From NCBI GenBank assembly GCA_026997055.1, contig JALWJU010000421.1, forward strand, positions 1 to 12,890: a DNA stretch of 12,890 nucleotides, read 5' to 3'. A program made the translations under genes and the position numbers. The stretch is from Paracoccaceae bacterium. Lineage in GTDB: Bacteria; Pseudomonadota; Alphaproteobacteria; Rhodobacterales; Rhodobacteraceae. The notes beneath the pieces are model-generated. The model saw nothing but the letters and a program-made list of their open reading frames with translations. It had not been told where the DNA came from and did not search any database. Below are positions 1 to 7,299 of this stretch, piece by piece; the stretch's first letter is position 1; each line of letters starts with the position of its first letter.

Positions 1-1
1 G

Positions 2-538
2 CTGCAAAAAGAGATGATGGAGCTCTACAAGCGCGAAAAGGTCAACCCGGCCTCGGGCTGCCTGCCGATCTTCCTGCAGATCCCGATCTTCTTCTCGCTC
101 TACAAGGTGATCTTCGTCACGCTCGAGTTGCGCCATGCACCCTGGATCGGCTGGATCCGCGACCTCTCCGCGCCCGATCCCAGCTCGATCCTGAACCTGT
201 TCGGCCTGCTGCCCTATGCCCCGCCGGAGCCCGGCAGCCTGCTGTCCATCTTCTCGCTGGGGGTGCTGCCGATCCTGCTGGGCATCTCCATGTGGCTGCA
301 GCAGAAGCTGAACCCGGCCCCCACCGATCCCACGCAGAAGATGATCTTTGCCTGGATGCCCTGGGTATTCATGTTCATGCTCGGGCAGTTTGCCAGCGGG
401 CTGGTGCTTTACTGGATCACCTCGAATGTGCTCACCTTCGCCCAGCAATACCTGATCATGCGCAGTCACGGACATACGCCGGACGTGTTCGGCAATATCC
501 TGAGCAGCTTCAGACGCAAGCCGAAGGACGACGCATGA
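2..538 (+). CDS. yidC: Membrane protein insertase YidC, C-terminal part (5' truncated by window)
   Basis: This is the C-terminal part of the YidC/Oxa1/Alb3 insertase, which folds and inserts inner-membrane proteins with or independently of SecYEG. The frame is open from base 2, so the start lies outside the window; 178 residues are visible. It opens with the cytoplasmic region ending KVNPASGCLP, followed at once by the hydrophobic stretch IFLQIPIFFSLYKVIF, matching the conserved N-P-x-x-G-C-L-P junction of the family. Further hydrophobic segments follow: one around LLSIFSLGVLPILLGISMWL, and then the final pair around MIFAWMPWVFMFMLGQFASG and LVLYWITSNVLTFAQQ. A short basic tail (SSFRRKPKDDA) ends the protein. 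engB and argB follow on the same strand, the usual alphaproteobacterial order. Family assignment is certain; only the large N-terminal periplasmic domain is unseen. Confidence 0.97.
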   Translation: MQKEMMELYKREKVNPASGCLPIFLQIPIFFSLYKVIFVTLELRHAPWIGWIRDLSAPDPSSILNLFGLLPYAPPEPGSLLSIFSLGVLPILLGISMWLQQKLNPAPTDPTQKMIFAWMPWVFMFMLGQFASGLVLYWITSNVLTFAQQYLIMRSHGHTPDVFGNILSSFRRKPKDDA

Positions 539-645
539 CGCCCCCGGCACGCCTGCCCGCCGCCCCGGCCTCCCGGCACGGCAAGCCGGCGCCGGCGGCC
601 GGATCCCAGGCTGGATCCCGGGCCGGAGCGCGGGGATGCGCCTGA
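535..645 (+). CDS. Possible 36-codon coupling ORF between yidC and engB (doubtful)
   Basis: An ATG at 535 overlaps the yidC stop codon as ATGA. The frame runs 36 codons and ends at 643-645, eight bases inside engB, whose ATG is at 636. The encoded peptide is rich in Ala, Pro, Gly and Arg (it begins MTPPARLPAAPASRHG) and resembles no family I know. The arrangement would let ribosomes move from yidC to engB by termination-reinitiation, which could matter because engB has only a weak Shine-Dalgarno sequence. It may equally be a chance frame in GC-rich DNA; the composition is what any frame here would give. Low confidence as a real protein. Confidence 0.2.
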   Translation: MTPPARLPAAPASRHGKPAPAAGSQAGSRAGARGCA

Positions 646-1286
646 GCTTTCCCCTGGCCGCCCCTCCGGACACGGCCGCGCATGAGGCCGGACGCAAGCT
701 GTTTGCCGGCGAGACCACCTTTCTCAAGGGTGTCGTGGCAATGAACGGCCTGCCCGCACCCGACCGCCCCGAAGTCTGCTTCGCCGGCCGTTCGAACGTG
801 GGGAAAAGCAGTCTGATCAATGCCCTGACCGGCCGCAAGAACCTTGCCCGCACTTCCGGCACCCCTGGCCGCACTCAGGAGATCAACTTCTTCGCCACCC
901 CCGGCGGCCCCTATCTGGTGGATCTGCCCGGCTACGGCTTTGCCAAGGCCCCGCCGAAAGTGGTGGAGAAATGGCAGCGCCTGCTCAGGGCCTACCTTTC
1001 GGGACGCGCCTCCCTGCGCCGGGCCTTCGTGCTGATTGATGCCCGACACGGCATCAAGCCGGTGGACGAAGAAATCATGGCCCTGCTCGACAGCGCCGCC
1101 GTCACCTTCCAACTGGTGCTGACCAAGGCCGACAAGGTGAAGGAGCGCGAGCGCGACAGGATCCTGGGGCAGGTGCGCGAAAAGCTCGCCGCCCACCCGG
1201 CCGCCTTTCCCGAAATGCTGCTTACCTCGTCGCACAAGGGTATCGGGATCGAAACCCTGCGTGCAATCATCGCCGGACTTGCCTGA
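636..1286 (+). CDS. engB: Ribosome biogenesis GTP-binding protein EngB (YihA/YsxC)
   Basis: EngB is a TRAFAC-class GTPase needed for late assembly of the 50S ribosomal subunit in the cytoplasm. The 216-residue protein shows all G motifs in order: G1 GRSNVGKSS at 51-59, a threonine-rich G2 region SGTPGRTQ at 74-81, G3 DLPG at 97-100, G4 TKAD at 163-166 and G5-like TSS at 197-199. Length is normal for the family. The ATG at 636 is preceded by the purine-rich but imperfect GGAGCGCGGGG rather than a clear ribosome-binding site, so translation may be coupled to upstream translation from yidC. A later in-frame ATG (codon 36) would still keep G1 but would remove the conserved-looking LFAGETTFLKG segment, so I keep the longer form. 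Very secure assignment; the exact start is less so. Confidence 0.96.
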   Translation: MRLSFPLAAPPDTAAHEAGRKLFAGETTFLKGVVAMNGLPAPDRPEVCFAGRSNVGKSSLINALTGRKNLARTSGTPGRTQEINFFATPGGPYLVDLPGYGFAKAPPKVVEKWQRLLRAYLSGRASLRRAFVLIDARHGIKPVDEEIMALLDSAAVTFQLVLTKADKVKERERDRILGQVREKLAAHPAAFPEMLLTSSHKGIGIETLRAIIAGLA

Positions 1287-1294
1287 ACCGCCCG

Positions 1295-1311
1295 CCGGGG
1301 CTTGCCCCCGG
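1295..1311 (+). other. GC-rich hairpin between engB and argB
   Basis: CCGGGG, a five-base loop CTTGC, then CCCCGG form a perfect 6-bp stem just after the engB stop. No T-run follows (the next bases are ACGCGAAAAG), so it is unlikely to be an efficient intrinsic terminator. It may modulate readthrough or mRNA processing between engB and argB, or be incidental in GC-rich DNA. Confidence 0.35.
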
Positions 1312-1349
1312 ACGCGAAAAGCCGGACAAAGGGCCAAGGATCTGATCAG

Positions 1350-2210
1350 ATGAAGAAACGCAAGATGAATCGCGACTGGATAGCCACCGCCCGCACCCTG
1401 TCCGAGGCTTTGCCATTTCTGCAGCGTTATGACGGCGCCACGGTGGTGATCAAGTTCGGCGGCAATGCCATGGGCGACGACGAGGCCATGGCGGGCTTTG
1501 CCCGAGACATCGTGCTGATGCGCCAGGTCGGAGTGAACCCGGTGGTGGTGCATGGCGGCGGGCCGATGATCAACGACATGCTGGCGCGACTCGGGGTCGA
1601 AAGCCGCTTCGTCAACGGCAAGCGTGTCACCGATGCGGCCACGGTCGAGGTGGTCGAAATGGTGCTGGCTGGCCGGGTCAACAAGCGCATCGTCCAGGCG
1701 ATCAATGCCGAAGGCGGGCGCGCGGTGGGGCTCTCGGGCAAGGATGCGCGGCTGATGACCTGCACGCAGGCGGATCCGGCACTGGGCTTCGTCGGCACGC
1801 CGGTCGAAGTCGATCCGCGAATCCTGCGCGCGCTTTTCGCCAGCGAGGTGATCCCGGTCATTGCCCCGGTCGGCGCCGGGCGCGCGGGCGAAACCTTCAA
1901 CGTCAACGGGGATACCGCCGCCGGCGCCATTGCCGGGGCACTCAAGGCCGACCGGCTGCTGCTGCTGACCGATGTCGCCGGTGTCAGGAACGCTGCAGGC
2001 GAGATTCTGACAGAGCTGAGCGCAGCGCAGATCCGCGAAATGACCGAAGACGGCACCATCTCCGGCGGCATGATCCCCAAGACCGAGACCGCGCTCGCGG
2101 CGATCGAGGCGGGCGTGCGCGCGGCGGTGATCCTTGACGGGCGCGCCCCCAATGCCTGCCTGCTCGAGCTTTTTACCGAGCATGGTGCCGGCTCGATCAT
2201 ACGCGCCTGA
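1350..2210 (+). CDS. argB: Acetylglutamate kinase ArgB
   Basis: ArgB phosphorylates N-acetyl-L-glutamate with ATP, the second step of arginine biosynthesis, in the cytoplasm. The 286-residue protein is a complete amino acid kinase fold: KFGGNAMG at 35-42 (phosphate-binding lysine and glycines), VVVHGGGP at 65-72 (substrate-binding glycine loop), NVNGDTAAG at 184-192, LLTDVAGV at 205-212 (nucleotide site) and SGGMIPK at 238-244. I chose the ATG at 1350 because AAGGA lies nine bases upstream; an ATG at 1365 is also possible, and the frame runs open upstream to a TTG at 1302 without a good ribosome-binding site. The protein has an N-terminal extension before the kinase core (MNRDWIATARTL), as I recall for alphaproteobacterial ArgB, a group that often includes arginine-feedback-inhibited forms; inhibition here is inferred, not shown. 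Confidence 0.97.
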   Translation: MKKRKMNRDWIATARTLSEALPFLQRYDGATVVIKFGGNAMGDDEAMAGFARDIVLMRQVGVNPVVVHGGGPMINDMLARLGVESRFVNGKRVTDAATVEVVEMVLAGRVNKRIVQAINAEGGRAVGLSGKDARLMTCTQADPALGFVGTPVEVDPRILRALFASEVIPVIAPVGAGRAGETFNVNGDTAAGAIAGALKADRLLLLTDVAGVRNAAGEILTELSAAQIREMTEDGTISGGMIPKTETALAAIEAGVRAAVILDGRAPNACLLELFTEHGAGSIIRA

Positions 2211-2216
2211 TTCAGG

Positions 2217-2269
2217 TGGGGGCGCTGCCCCCACACCCCCGGAGTATTTGGCGAAAGATGAAAGACAAG
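2217..2269 (+). repeat. Rhodobacterales-type extragenic hairpin + GGAGTATTT element
   Basis: Immediately after argB, TGGGGGC-GCT-GCCCCCA forms a perfect 7-bp stem with a three-base loop (2217-2233). It is followed by CACCCCCGGAGTATTTGG and then a purine-rich tail GCGAAAGATGAAAGACAAG. From memory, very similar strings (G-run/C-run hairpin, then CCCCCGGAGTATTT and an AAGATGAA-like tail) recur between genes in many Rhodobacteraceae genomes. I cannot show copy number from one window and see only this one copy here. It lies where argB transcription should end and before the desaturase gene, so it may act as a terminator or 3'-end processing/stability element, although it lacks a run of Ts directly after the stem. 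Confidence 0.6.
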
Positions 2270-2321
2270 AGGTCGCGGCTTCGCGCCTTGCATTGGCTTG
2301 GGGCGGACCTAGATTTGGGCC

Positions 2322-3116
2322 ATGGAAAACGAAGCTCTCATCCGCCTCGCCGCCTTTCTGGGCCTGTTCGTGCTGTTTGCCCTGCTGGAGTGGCTGTTTC
2401 CGCGCAAGCGGCGGGTGCAGCCGCGCGCGACCCGCTGGGTCACCAATCTTGCGATCATCGTTCTTGACAGTCTGACCACCCGGGCGATGGCGATCTTTCT
2501 GCCGCTGCTGGCGGTGGGTGCGGCACTGGATGCGGGCGCCCATGGCTGGGGACTGCTGAACGTGCTCGGAGGGCCGCTCTGGCTGCGGGTGCTGGTGGCG
2601 GTGCTGGTGCTTGATTTCGCGATCTGGCTGCAGCATGTGCTGTTTCACAAGGTGCCGTTCCTGTGGCGTCTGCACCGGGTGCACCATGCCGATCGCGATA
2701 TCGACGTAACCACCGCCCTGCGCTTTCACCCGCTGGAAATCGCCGCCTCGATGCTGATCAAGATCGCCCTGGTTTACCTGATCGGCGCCCCGGCGCTGGG
2801 CGTGATCCTGTTCGAAGTCCTGCTCAATGGTTCGGCCATGTTCAACCATGCCAACATGCGCCTGCCTCCGCGGCTGGACCGGCTGCTGCGCATCTTCCTG
2901 GTGACGCCTGACATGCACCGGGTGCACCACTCCGTCCACCATCAGGAATTCAACAGCAATTACGGCTTTGCCCTGTCCGTCTGGGACCGGGTATTCGGCA
3001 CCTATACGGATCAGCCCCGCGACGGTCACGAAAACATGCTGGTCGGGCTGAAATGGCAGGATGATCGGCCGGCGCGGCTGGGCTGGTCGCTGCTATTGCC
3101 GTTTCGCGACCCGTAA
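2322..3116 (+). CDS. Sterol desaturase / fatty acid hydroxylase family membrane protein
   Basis: A 264-residue integral membrane protein of the fatty acid hydroxylase superfamily, non-haem di-iron enzymes that hydroxylate or desaturate lipids in the membrane. The histidine boxes are all visible: HVLFH (105-109), HRVHH (118-122), HP at 136-137, H176 in the NHANM stretch, and HRVHHSVHH (199-207). Hydrophobic segments lie at about 5-25, 43-68, 87-105 and 143-170, with the histidines falling on one side as expected. The start ATG at 2322 has no strong ribosome-binding site (TTTGGGCC precedes it). The substrate cannot be read from sequence; family members act on sterols, carotenoids, alkylglycerols, sphingolipids or ornithine lipids. 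The neighbours (argB, a SixA-like phosphatase) give no pathway clue. Confidence 0.9.
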   Translation: MENEALIRLAAFLGLFVLFALLEWLFPRKRRVQPRATRWVTNLAIIVLDSLTTRAMAIFLPLLAVGAALDAGAHGWGLLNVLGGPLWLRVLVAVLVLDFAIWLQHVLFHKVPFLWRLHRVHHADRDIDVTTALRFHPLEIAASMLIKIALVYLIGAPALGVILFEVLLNGSAMFNHANMRLPPRLDRLLRIFLVTPDMHRVHHSVHHQEFNSNYGFALSVWDRVFGTYTDQPRDGHENMLVGLKWQDDRPARLGWSLLLPFRDP

Positions 3117-3215
3117 TTTCTGCATGGCAGGAGCCGGGCGAAGCCGGGATGGCTTGCCGGGCAGAAAGGCACATGGCAGTCTGCCCCGGACCCGCACCCG
3201 AGAGAAAGCCCTGCC

Positions 3216-3719
3216 ATGACCCTGCGCCTGATCCTGACCCGCCATGCCAAGTCTTCCTGGGCCGAGCCGGGGCTGGGCGACCACGAGCGGCCGCTGAACG
3301 GGCGCGGGCGCAGGGCGGCGCGGGCGATCGGCGATTGGCTGGAGGCGCAGGGATACGCACCCGGCCAGGCGCTCATATCCAGTGCCACCCGCACCCGCGA
3401 GACCTGGCGGCGCATCGCCGCGCGGCTCGCCCATCCCCCGGCGCCCGAAATCCTGCCCGCCCTCTATCTGGCCGAACCGGGAGAGATGCTGACGGTCCTG
3501 CAAGGGGCACATGCGCCGGTAGTGATGCTGGTCGCGCATAATCCGGGCTGTGCCCGGCTGGCCCACGGCCTTGCGACAGCGCCGCCCGGCCACCCTGATT
3601 TCCTCCGCTACCCGACCGGCGCGACCACGGTACTCGACTTCGAACTGTCCGGCTGGCAGGCGCTGGCGCCCGGCGCGGGCAAGGTGGTGGATTTCATCAT
3701 CCCGCGCGAACTCACATGA
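3216..3719 (+). CDS. SixA-like histidine phosphatase family protein
   Basis: A 167-residue cytoplasmic protein of the histidine phosphatase (phosphoglycerate mutase-like) superfamily, close in size to SixA. It begins with the SixA-like form of the catalytic motif, LTRHAKS (R9, H10 being the phosphorylated histidine), followed by RPLNGRGRRAA (25-35), SSATRTRET (55-63, contributing phosphate-pocket arginine) and VAHNPG with the second catalytic histidine H108. SixA of E. coli removes phosphate from histidine in HPt/phosphotransfer proteins; whether this protein does the same is unknown, and no histidine kinase or PTS gene is nearby. It lies 99 bases after the desaturase gene on the same strand, with only a weak purine-rich GAGAGAAAG before the ATG, and ends just before a terminator. 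Confidence 0.9.
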   Translation: MTLRLILTRHAKSSWAEPGLGDHERPLNGRGRRAARAIGDWLEAQGYAPGQALISSATRTRETWRRIAARLAHPPAPEILPALYLAEPGEMLTVLQGAHAPVVMLVAHNPGCARLAHGLATAPPGHPDFLRYPTGATTVLDFELSGWQALAPGAGKVVDFIIPRELT

Positions 3720-3721
3720 AA

Positions 3722-3746
3722 AGGGCGCCCGGTGAGGCGCCCTCTT
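3722..3746. terminator. Bidirectional intrinsic terminator between sixA-like gene and bztD
   Basis: AGGGCGCC and GGCGCCCT form a perfect 8-bp stem around the loop CGGTGA, flanked on the left by AAAA and on the right by CTCTT. Read on the minus strand the stem is followed by TTTT, a good intrinsic terminator for the bzt operon; on the plus strand the weaker T-rich flank would stop the phosphatase gene. The two genes converge here (stop codons at about 3719 and 3766). Confidence 0.85.
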
Positions 3747-3765
3747 GCGCATATCCGACCCGGCT

Positions 3766-4551
3766 TCAGAGGATCTGGCTGAGAAACAGCTTGGTGCGCT
3801 CGCTCTGCGGGTTGGAAAAGAATTCCTCGGGCTCGTTCTGCTCCACGATCTGCCCTGCATCCATGAAGATCACCCGGTTCGCGACCTCCTTGGCAAAGCC
3901 CATCTCGTGGGTCACCACCAGCATGGTCATGCCCTCTTCGGCCAGCTCGATCATTGTGTCGAGCACCTCCTTGATCATCTCCGGGTCGAGGGCCGAGGTG
4001 GGCTCGTCAAACAGCATGATCCGGGGCTTCATGCACAGCGATCGGGCAATCGCCACCCGCTGCTGCTGGCCGCCGGAAAGCTGGCCGGGATACTTGTGCG
4101 CCTGCTCGGGGATCTTGACCTTTTCGAGGAAGTGCATCGCCGTCTCCTCGGCCTCCCGGCGCGGGGTCTTGCGCACCCAGATCGGGGCAAGCGTGCAGTT
4201 TTCCAGGATGGTCAGGTGCGGAAACAGGTTGAAATGCTGAAACACCATCCCCACTTCGCGCCGCACCTTGTCGATATTCTTGAGGTCCGATGTCAGCTCG
4301 ATCCCGTCAACGATGATCTTGCCTGCCTGGTGCTCCTCGAGCCGGTTCATGCAGCGGATCAGCGTGGACTTGCCCGAGCCCGACGGCCCGCAGATCACGA
4401 TCCTCTCGCCCCGGTTCACGGTGAGGTTGATGTCTCGCAGCACATGAAACGAGCCGTACCACTTGTTCATGTTCACCACTTCGATGGCGACCTCGTCGGA
4501 GACCTGCATCCTGGAGCGGTCGGCGTGGTGGTCGAATTCTACTTCAGACAT
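3766..4551 (-). CDS. bztD: Amino-acid ABC transporter ATP-binding protein BztD
   Basis: The ATPase subunit of the glutamate/glutamine/aspartate/asparagine (Bzt/Aap-type) polar amino acid transporter, acting at the cytoplasmic face of the inner membrane. The 261-residue protein carries Walker A GPSGSGKST (55-63), a Q-loop glutamine at 105 (MVFQHFNLFPHL), signature LSGGQQQR (158-165), Walker B IMLFDE (178-183), the D-loop SALDP and H-loop histidine 215. Compared with E. coli GlnQ/GltL it has an extra N-terminal stretch of about 20 residues (MSEVEFDHHADRSRMQ). The start at 4551 is 12 bases after the bztC stop, with AGGGA as a modest ribosome-binding site. It is the last gene of the operon, followed by the terminator at 3722-3746. 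The substrate set is inferred from the characterised Rhodobacter capsulatus BztABCD. Confidence 0.96.
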   Translation of the reverse strand: MSEVEFDHHADRSRMQVSDEVAIEVVNMNKWYGSFHVLRDINLTVNRGERIVICGPSGSGKSTLIRCMNRLEEHQAGKIIVDGIELTSDLKNIDKVRREVGMVFQHFNLFPHLTILENCTLAPIWVRKTPRREAEETAMHFLEKVKIPEQAHKYPGQLSGGQQQRVAIARSLCMKPRIMLFDEPTSALDPEMIKEVLDTMIELAEEGMTMLVVTHEMGFAKEVANRVIFMDAGQIVEQNEPEEFFSNPQSERTKLFLSQIL

Positions 4552-4563
4552 GGTGTAGTCCCT

Positions 4564-5856
4564 TTATTTGTGACCGGTCTCGAGCTTGCGCTCCAGATAC
4601 ATGGAATAGCGGCTCATCGAGAAACAGATGATGAAGAAGACCAGAGCGACGAAGCCGTAGAGCTCCCAGACGATCCCGTTCCAGGCGGCGTCAGCCTGGA
4701 TGTATTTCACCCAGCCGATCGGGTCGGCAAGACCGATGATCGACACCAGCGTGGTATCCTTGAACAGACCGATGAAGGTGGAGACGATGCCGGGGATGGC
4801 GATCTTCAGCGCCTGGGGCATGATGATCAGCCGCTGGGCCTGCCAGTAATTGAGCCCCAGCGCGTCGGCGGCCTCGTATTGCCCCTTGGGCAGCGCCGCA
4901 AGCCCGCCCCGGATCACCTCGGCCATGTAGGCCGCGGCAAACAGGGTGATCATGATCATCACTCTGAGGATGATGTCGAAATCCGTGCCCTTGGGCAGGA
5001 AATAGGCCAGCATCACCTGGGCCACGAACAAGAGCGTGATCAGCGGCACGCCGCGGATGAATTCGATGAAGCCCACGCTCAGCGTCTTGACGATGATCAG
5101 GTTCGACTGCCGCCCCAGCGCCAGGATGATCCCCAGCGGGAAGGATGCGGCGATGCCGGTAATACCCAGAGTAATCGCCAGCATGAAGCCGCCGAACTTG
5201 CGGCTTTCGACCGGCTCGATCCCCAGGGGCAGGATGGAGGACACCAGATCGCTGAAGCGCCCGGCGAGGAGGATCCACCAGATCACCGCGGCCAGCGGCC
5301 CGAGCACCAGCCCGGCCAGATTGCTCAGGGCGCTTGCCACCAGCCGATAGACGGCGATCCCGACCACGAAGCCCAGCGCCGCGGCGACCGGGGTCCAGAT
5401 GGTGCCGCCCCAGAGCAGCCAGGGGCCGACGAAGGGGGTGGCGACGGATATCCAGAGCAGCTTGCGCGGGGCGCCGTCGAACAGCACCGGGATCAGAGCC
5501 ACGATCAGCAGGATCAGCGCCAGATTCGGCCGCCAGTAGAGATGATCGGGGTAGAAGCCGTACATCAGCTGCCAGAAGCGCTCGTGGATCACCGCCCAGC
5601 AAGCCGCATCCACCCCCTGCAGGATCTCGCGGCATTCGTTGAGCGAGCTTGCATTCCACACCCCGCCAAAGGCCCAGGGGATGAAGGCGGCCAGCATCTT
5701 GTAGATGATCCACAGGGATACCAGGGTCAGGATCGAGCTGAACCAGTTGGGAAACAGGTTCTCCTTGATCCAGCCCAGCGGCCCGGTATTGAGCGAAGGC
5801 GGCGCCTTTTCTTCCAGCATTTCGGTGCGCACATAGGCAGTCACTTTGTCGGACAT
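4564..5856 (-). CDS. bztC: Amino-acid ABC transporter permease BztC
   Basis: One of two membrane subunits of the Bzt transporter, pairing with BztB to form the substrate path. At 430 residues it is about twice the length of GltJ/GlnP-type permeases, as is usual for BztC/AapM. A cytoplasmic N-terminus (1-40) leads to a first membrane segment near 41-60, a loop at 61-108 containing C75 and C86, several further helices, and then the conserved HisM-type permease core from about 222. The EAA loop that docks the ATPase is at 327-349 (YEAADALGL then IIMPQA). The start at 5856 lies two bases after the bztB stop, with AAGGAGCGC overlapping the bztB 3' end as a good ribosome-binding site, so translation is probably coupled. 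Amino-acid range is inferred from the R. capsulatus system. Confidence 0.96.
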   Translation of the reverse strand: MSDKVTAYVRTEMLEEKAPPSLNTGPLGWIKENLFPNWFSSILTLVSLWIIYKMLAAFIPWAFGGVWNASSLNECREILQGVDAACWAVIHERFWQLMYGFYPDHLYWRPNLALILLIVALIPVLFDGAPRKLLWISVATPFVGPWLLWGGTIWTPVAAALGFVVGIAVYRLVASALSNLAGLVLGPLAAVIWWILLAGRFSDLVSSILPLGIEPVESRKFGGFMLAITLGITGIAASFPLGIILALGRQSNLIIVKTLSVGFIEFIRGVPLITLLFVAQVMLAYFLPKGTDFDIILRVMIMITLFAAAYMAEVIRGGLAALPKGQYEAADALGLNYWQAQRLIIMPQALKIAIPGIVSTFIGLFKDTTLVSIIGLADPIGWVKYIQADAAWNGIVWELYGFVALVFFIICFSMSRYSMYLERKLETGHK

Positions 5857-5858
5857 GA

Positions 5859-7178
5859 TCAGCGCTCCTTCAGTGCGTTTCGTTTGTTATAGGCATTCAT
5901 CACCGAGGATATCGACAGCGAGATGACGAGATAGACCAGCATCAGAAGCAGCACGGTCTCCATCTCGCGCCCGGTCTGGTTCAGCGTGATGCCTCCGAGC
6001 GTGCCGGTCACGTCCATGTACCCCACGCCGATGGCCAGCGACGAGTTCTTGGTCAGGTTCAGGAATTGCGAGATCAGCGGCGGGAAGATGACCCGCCAGG
6101 CCTGCGGCAGGATCACCAGCCGCATGATCTTGCCCTGACGCAGACCGAGCGCGGCGGCGGCCTCGCTCTGCCCCTTGGGGATGGCCAGGATGCCGGCGCG
6201 CACGATCTCGGCGATGAAGGCGGCGGTATAGAGCAAGAGCGCCAGCCACAGGGCGATAAGCGAGTTGCGCATATAGATGCCGCCCTTGAAGTTGTACCGA
6301 TCAAACACGGGCTTTTCGAGATAGAAGCCGAGATACCAGAGTACGGCCAGGGTCGGCAGGATGATCACGGCGAGATTGACCCAGAGCGTATTGGGCCGTT
6401 CGCCGGTCGCCGCCTGGATACGGTTGGCGCGCTTGACGTTGAGCTTGGCGGTAAAGATGCCGGCAAGCAGCACGGCGATGATCAGCCACAGGTCCAGGCT
6501 GATCTGGAACAGCCCGCAACTATCCGCGAGTTCGCCGCCCTCGAGATAGGATTCGCACCCTTCGGGGCGCAGGGAAATGGCGACCGGGATATCGCCCAGA
6601 CCATTGGCGAATTTCGGGTCGGGGATATAGACGCCGCGATTGGTGATGGCCACCGAGTCGAAGAGATACATGCGCGCTTCCGGTTCCTCGCCCCGGAATT
6701 CGCGCGGAGTCGGCATGAATTCGACCATGATCGCCATGGTCAGCACGATCCACAGCAGCACCGGCACATTGCGCATGGCCTCCACATAGACCGCGGCCAG
6801 GCGCGAGACCATCCAGTTCTTCGACAGGCGCAGGATACCGAGGATCACCCCCAGAACGGTCGCCGCGATACAGCCCATCAGCGCCACCAGCAGCGTGTTC
6901 AGGATCCCCACGACCGCGGCGCGTGCATGGGTCGAGCGCGACGAATAGTCGATCAGGCGCTGGTTGATGTCATAACCGGAAGGCTCGCTCATGAAGCGGA
7001 AGGAGAAGGTCTTGCCGGCTTCGGCCAGGTTCTGGACCGCGTTGTTGATCAGCCAGGCGGCCCCCAGCATGAAGCCCATCAGGACGATGATCTGGATGGT
7101 CATGGAGCGGTAGCGGCTATCGTAAAGAAGCATGGATAGCCTGAACGACTCCCTGGGCGGGTCGGTCATAGTTGTCAT
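5859..7178 (-). CDS. bztB: Amino-acid ABC transporter permease BztB
   Basis: The second membrane subunit of the Bzt transporter, 439 residues, again the long form typical of BztB/AapQ. A first membrane helix spans about 27-46, followed by a loop with FSFRFMSEPSGYDINQRLI. Helices near 88-117 and 126-155 lead to a large, probably periplasmic, insertion at about 156-228 carrying C208 and C221. The permease core resumes after that, with the EAA loop at 338-358 (SEAAAALGL then VILPQA). The ATG at 7178 has only a weak GGGA upstream; a second Met at codon 4 is an alternative start that changes little. A 133-base gap holding a strong hairpin separates it from bztA, so its transcript level is expected to be below that of the binding protein. 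Confidence in family and role is high. Confidence 0.96.
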   Translation of the reverse strand: MTTMTDPPRESFRLSMLLYDSRYRSMTIQIIVLMGFMLGAAWLINNAVQNLAEAGKTFSFRFMSEPSGYDINQRLIDYSSRSTHARAAVVGILNTLLVALMGCIAATVLGVILGILRLSKNWMVSRLAAVYVEAMRNVPVLLWIVLTMAIMVEFMPTPREFRGEEPEARMYLFDSVAITNRGVYIPDPKFANGLGDIPVAISLRPEGCESYLEGGELADSCGLFQISLDLWLIIAVLLAGIFTAKLNVKRANRIQAATGERPNTLWVNLAVIILPTLAVLWYLGFYLEKPVFDRYNFKGGIYMRNSLIALWLALLLYTAAFIAEIVRAGILAIPKGQSEAAAALGLRQGKIMRLVILPQAWRVIFPPLISQFLNLTKNSSLAIGVGYMDVTGTLGGITLNQTGREMETVLLLMLVYLVISLSISSVMNAYNKRNALKER

Positions 7179-7266
7179 GAAGACATTCCCTGTCGTTTCC
7201 GGTGCTGTTCGGCGCTCGGCGCGCTCCGGGGCCCGGAATGCTTATTATCTGAAACGGGCACGAATG

Positions 7267-7299
7267 CGAAAAGGGCGCGAAGAGACTCCCCGCGCCCTT
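7267..7299 (-). terminator. Intercistronic hairpin/attenuator between bztA and bztB
   Basis: On the minus strand, twelve bases after the bztA stop, AAGGGCGCG pairs perfectly with CGCGCCCTT across an 11-base loop (7271-7299), and the 3' arm runs into TTTT then CGCATT. This has the form of an intrinsic terminator placed inside an operon. Similar elements behind periplasmic binding-protein genes are known to give more binding protein than permease, through partial termination or by protecting the 3' end of the upstream mRNA from exonucleases. Function here is inferred from structure and position. Confidence 0.75.

Noticed and set aside
585..596. Perfect palindrome GCCGGCGCCGGC and nearby GGATCCC direct repeats between yidC and engB
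   Set aside because: Short repeats of this kind are expected by chance in such GC-rich sequence; no T-run or recognised site supports a function.
1302..1349. TTG start giving argB 16 extra residues
   Set aside because: No ribosome-binding site precedes it and the extra residues are not like ArgB N-termini; AAGGA precedes the ATG at 1350.
510..3029. Very long minus-strand open frame (about 839 codons) opposite engB, argB and the desaturase gene
   Set aside because: It lies entirely antisense to three well-recognised genes; its translation is rich in His, Arg, Gln and Gly with no recognisable domain, the usual result of GC-rich third-position bias on the opposite strand.
3117..3215. AAGCC-GGGAT-GGCTT inverted repeat between the desaturase and phosphatase genes
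   Set aside because: Only a 5-bp stem with no T-run on either side; not enough to call a terminator.
3745..5892. Long plus-strand open frame (about 715 codons) opposite bztD and bztC
   Set aside because: Antisense shadow of two clear ABC transporter genes; low-complexity His/Asp/Gln-rich product without family resemblance.
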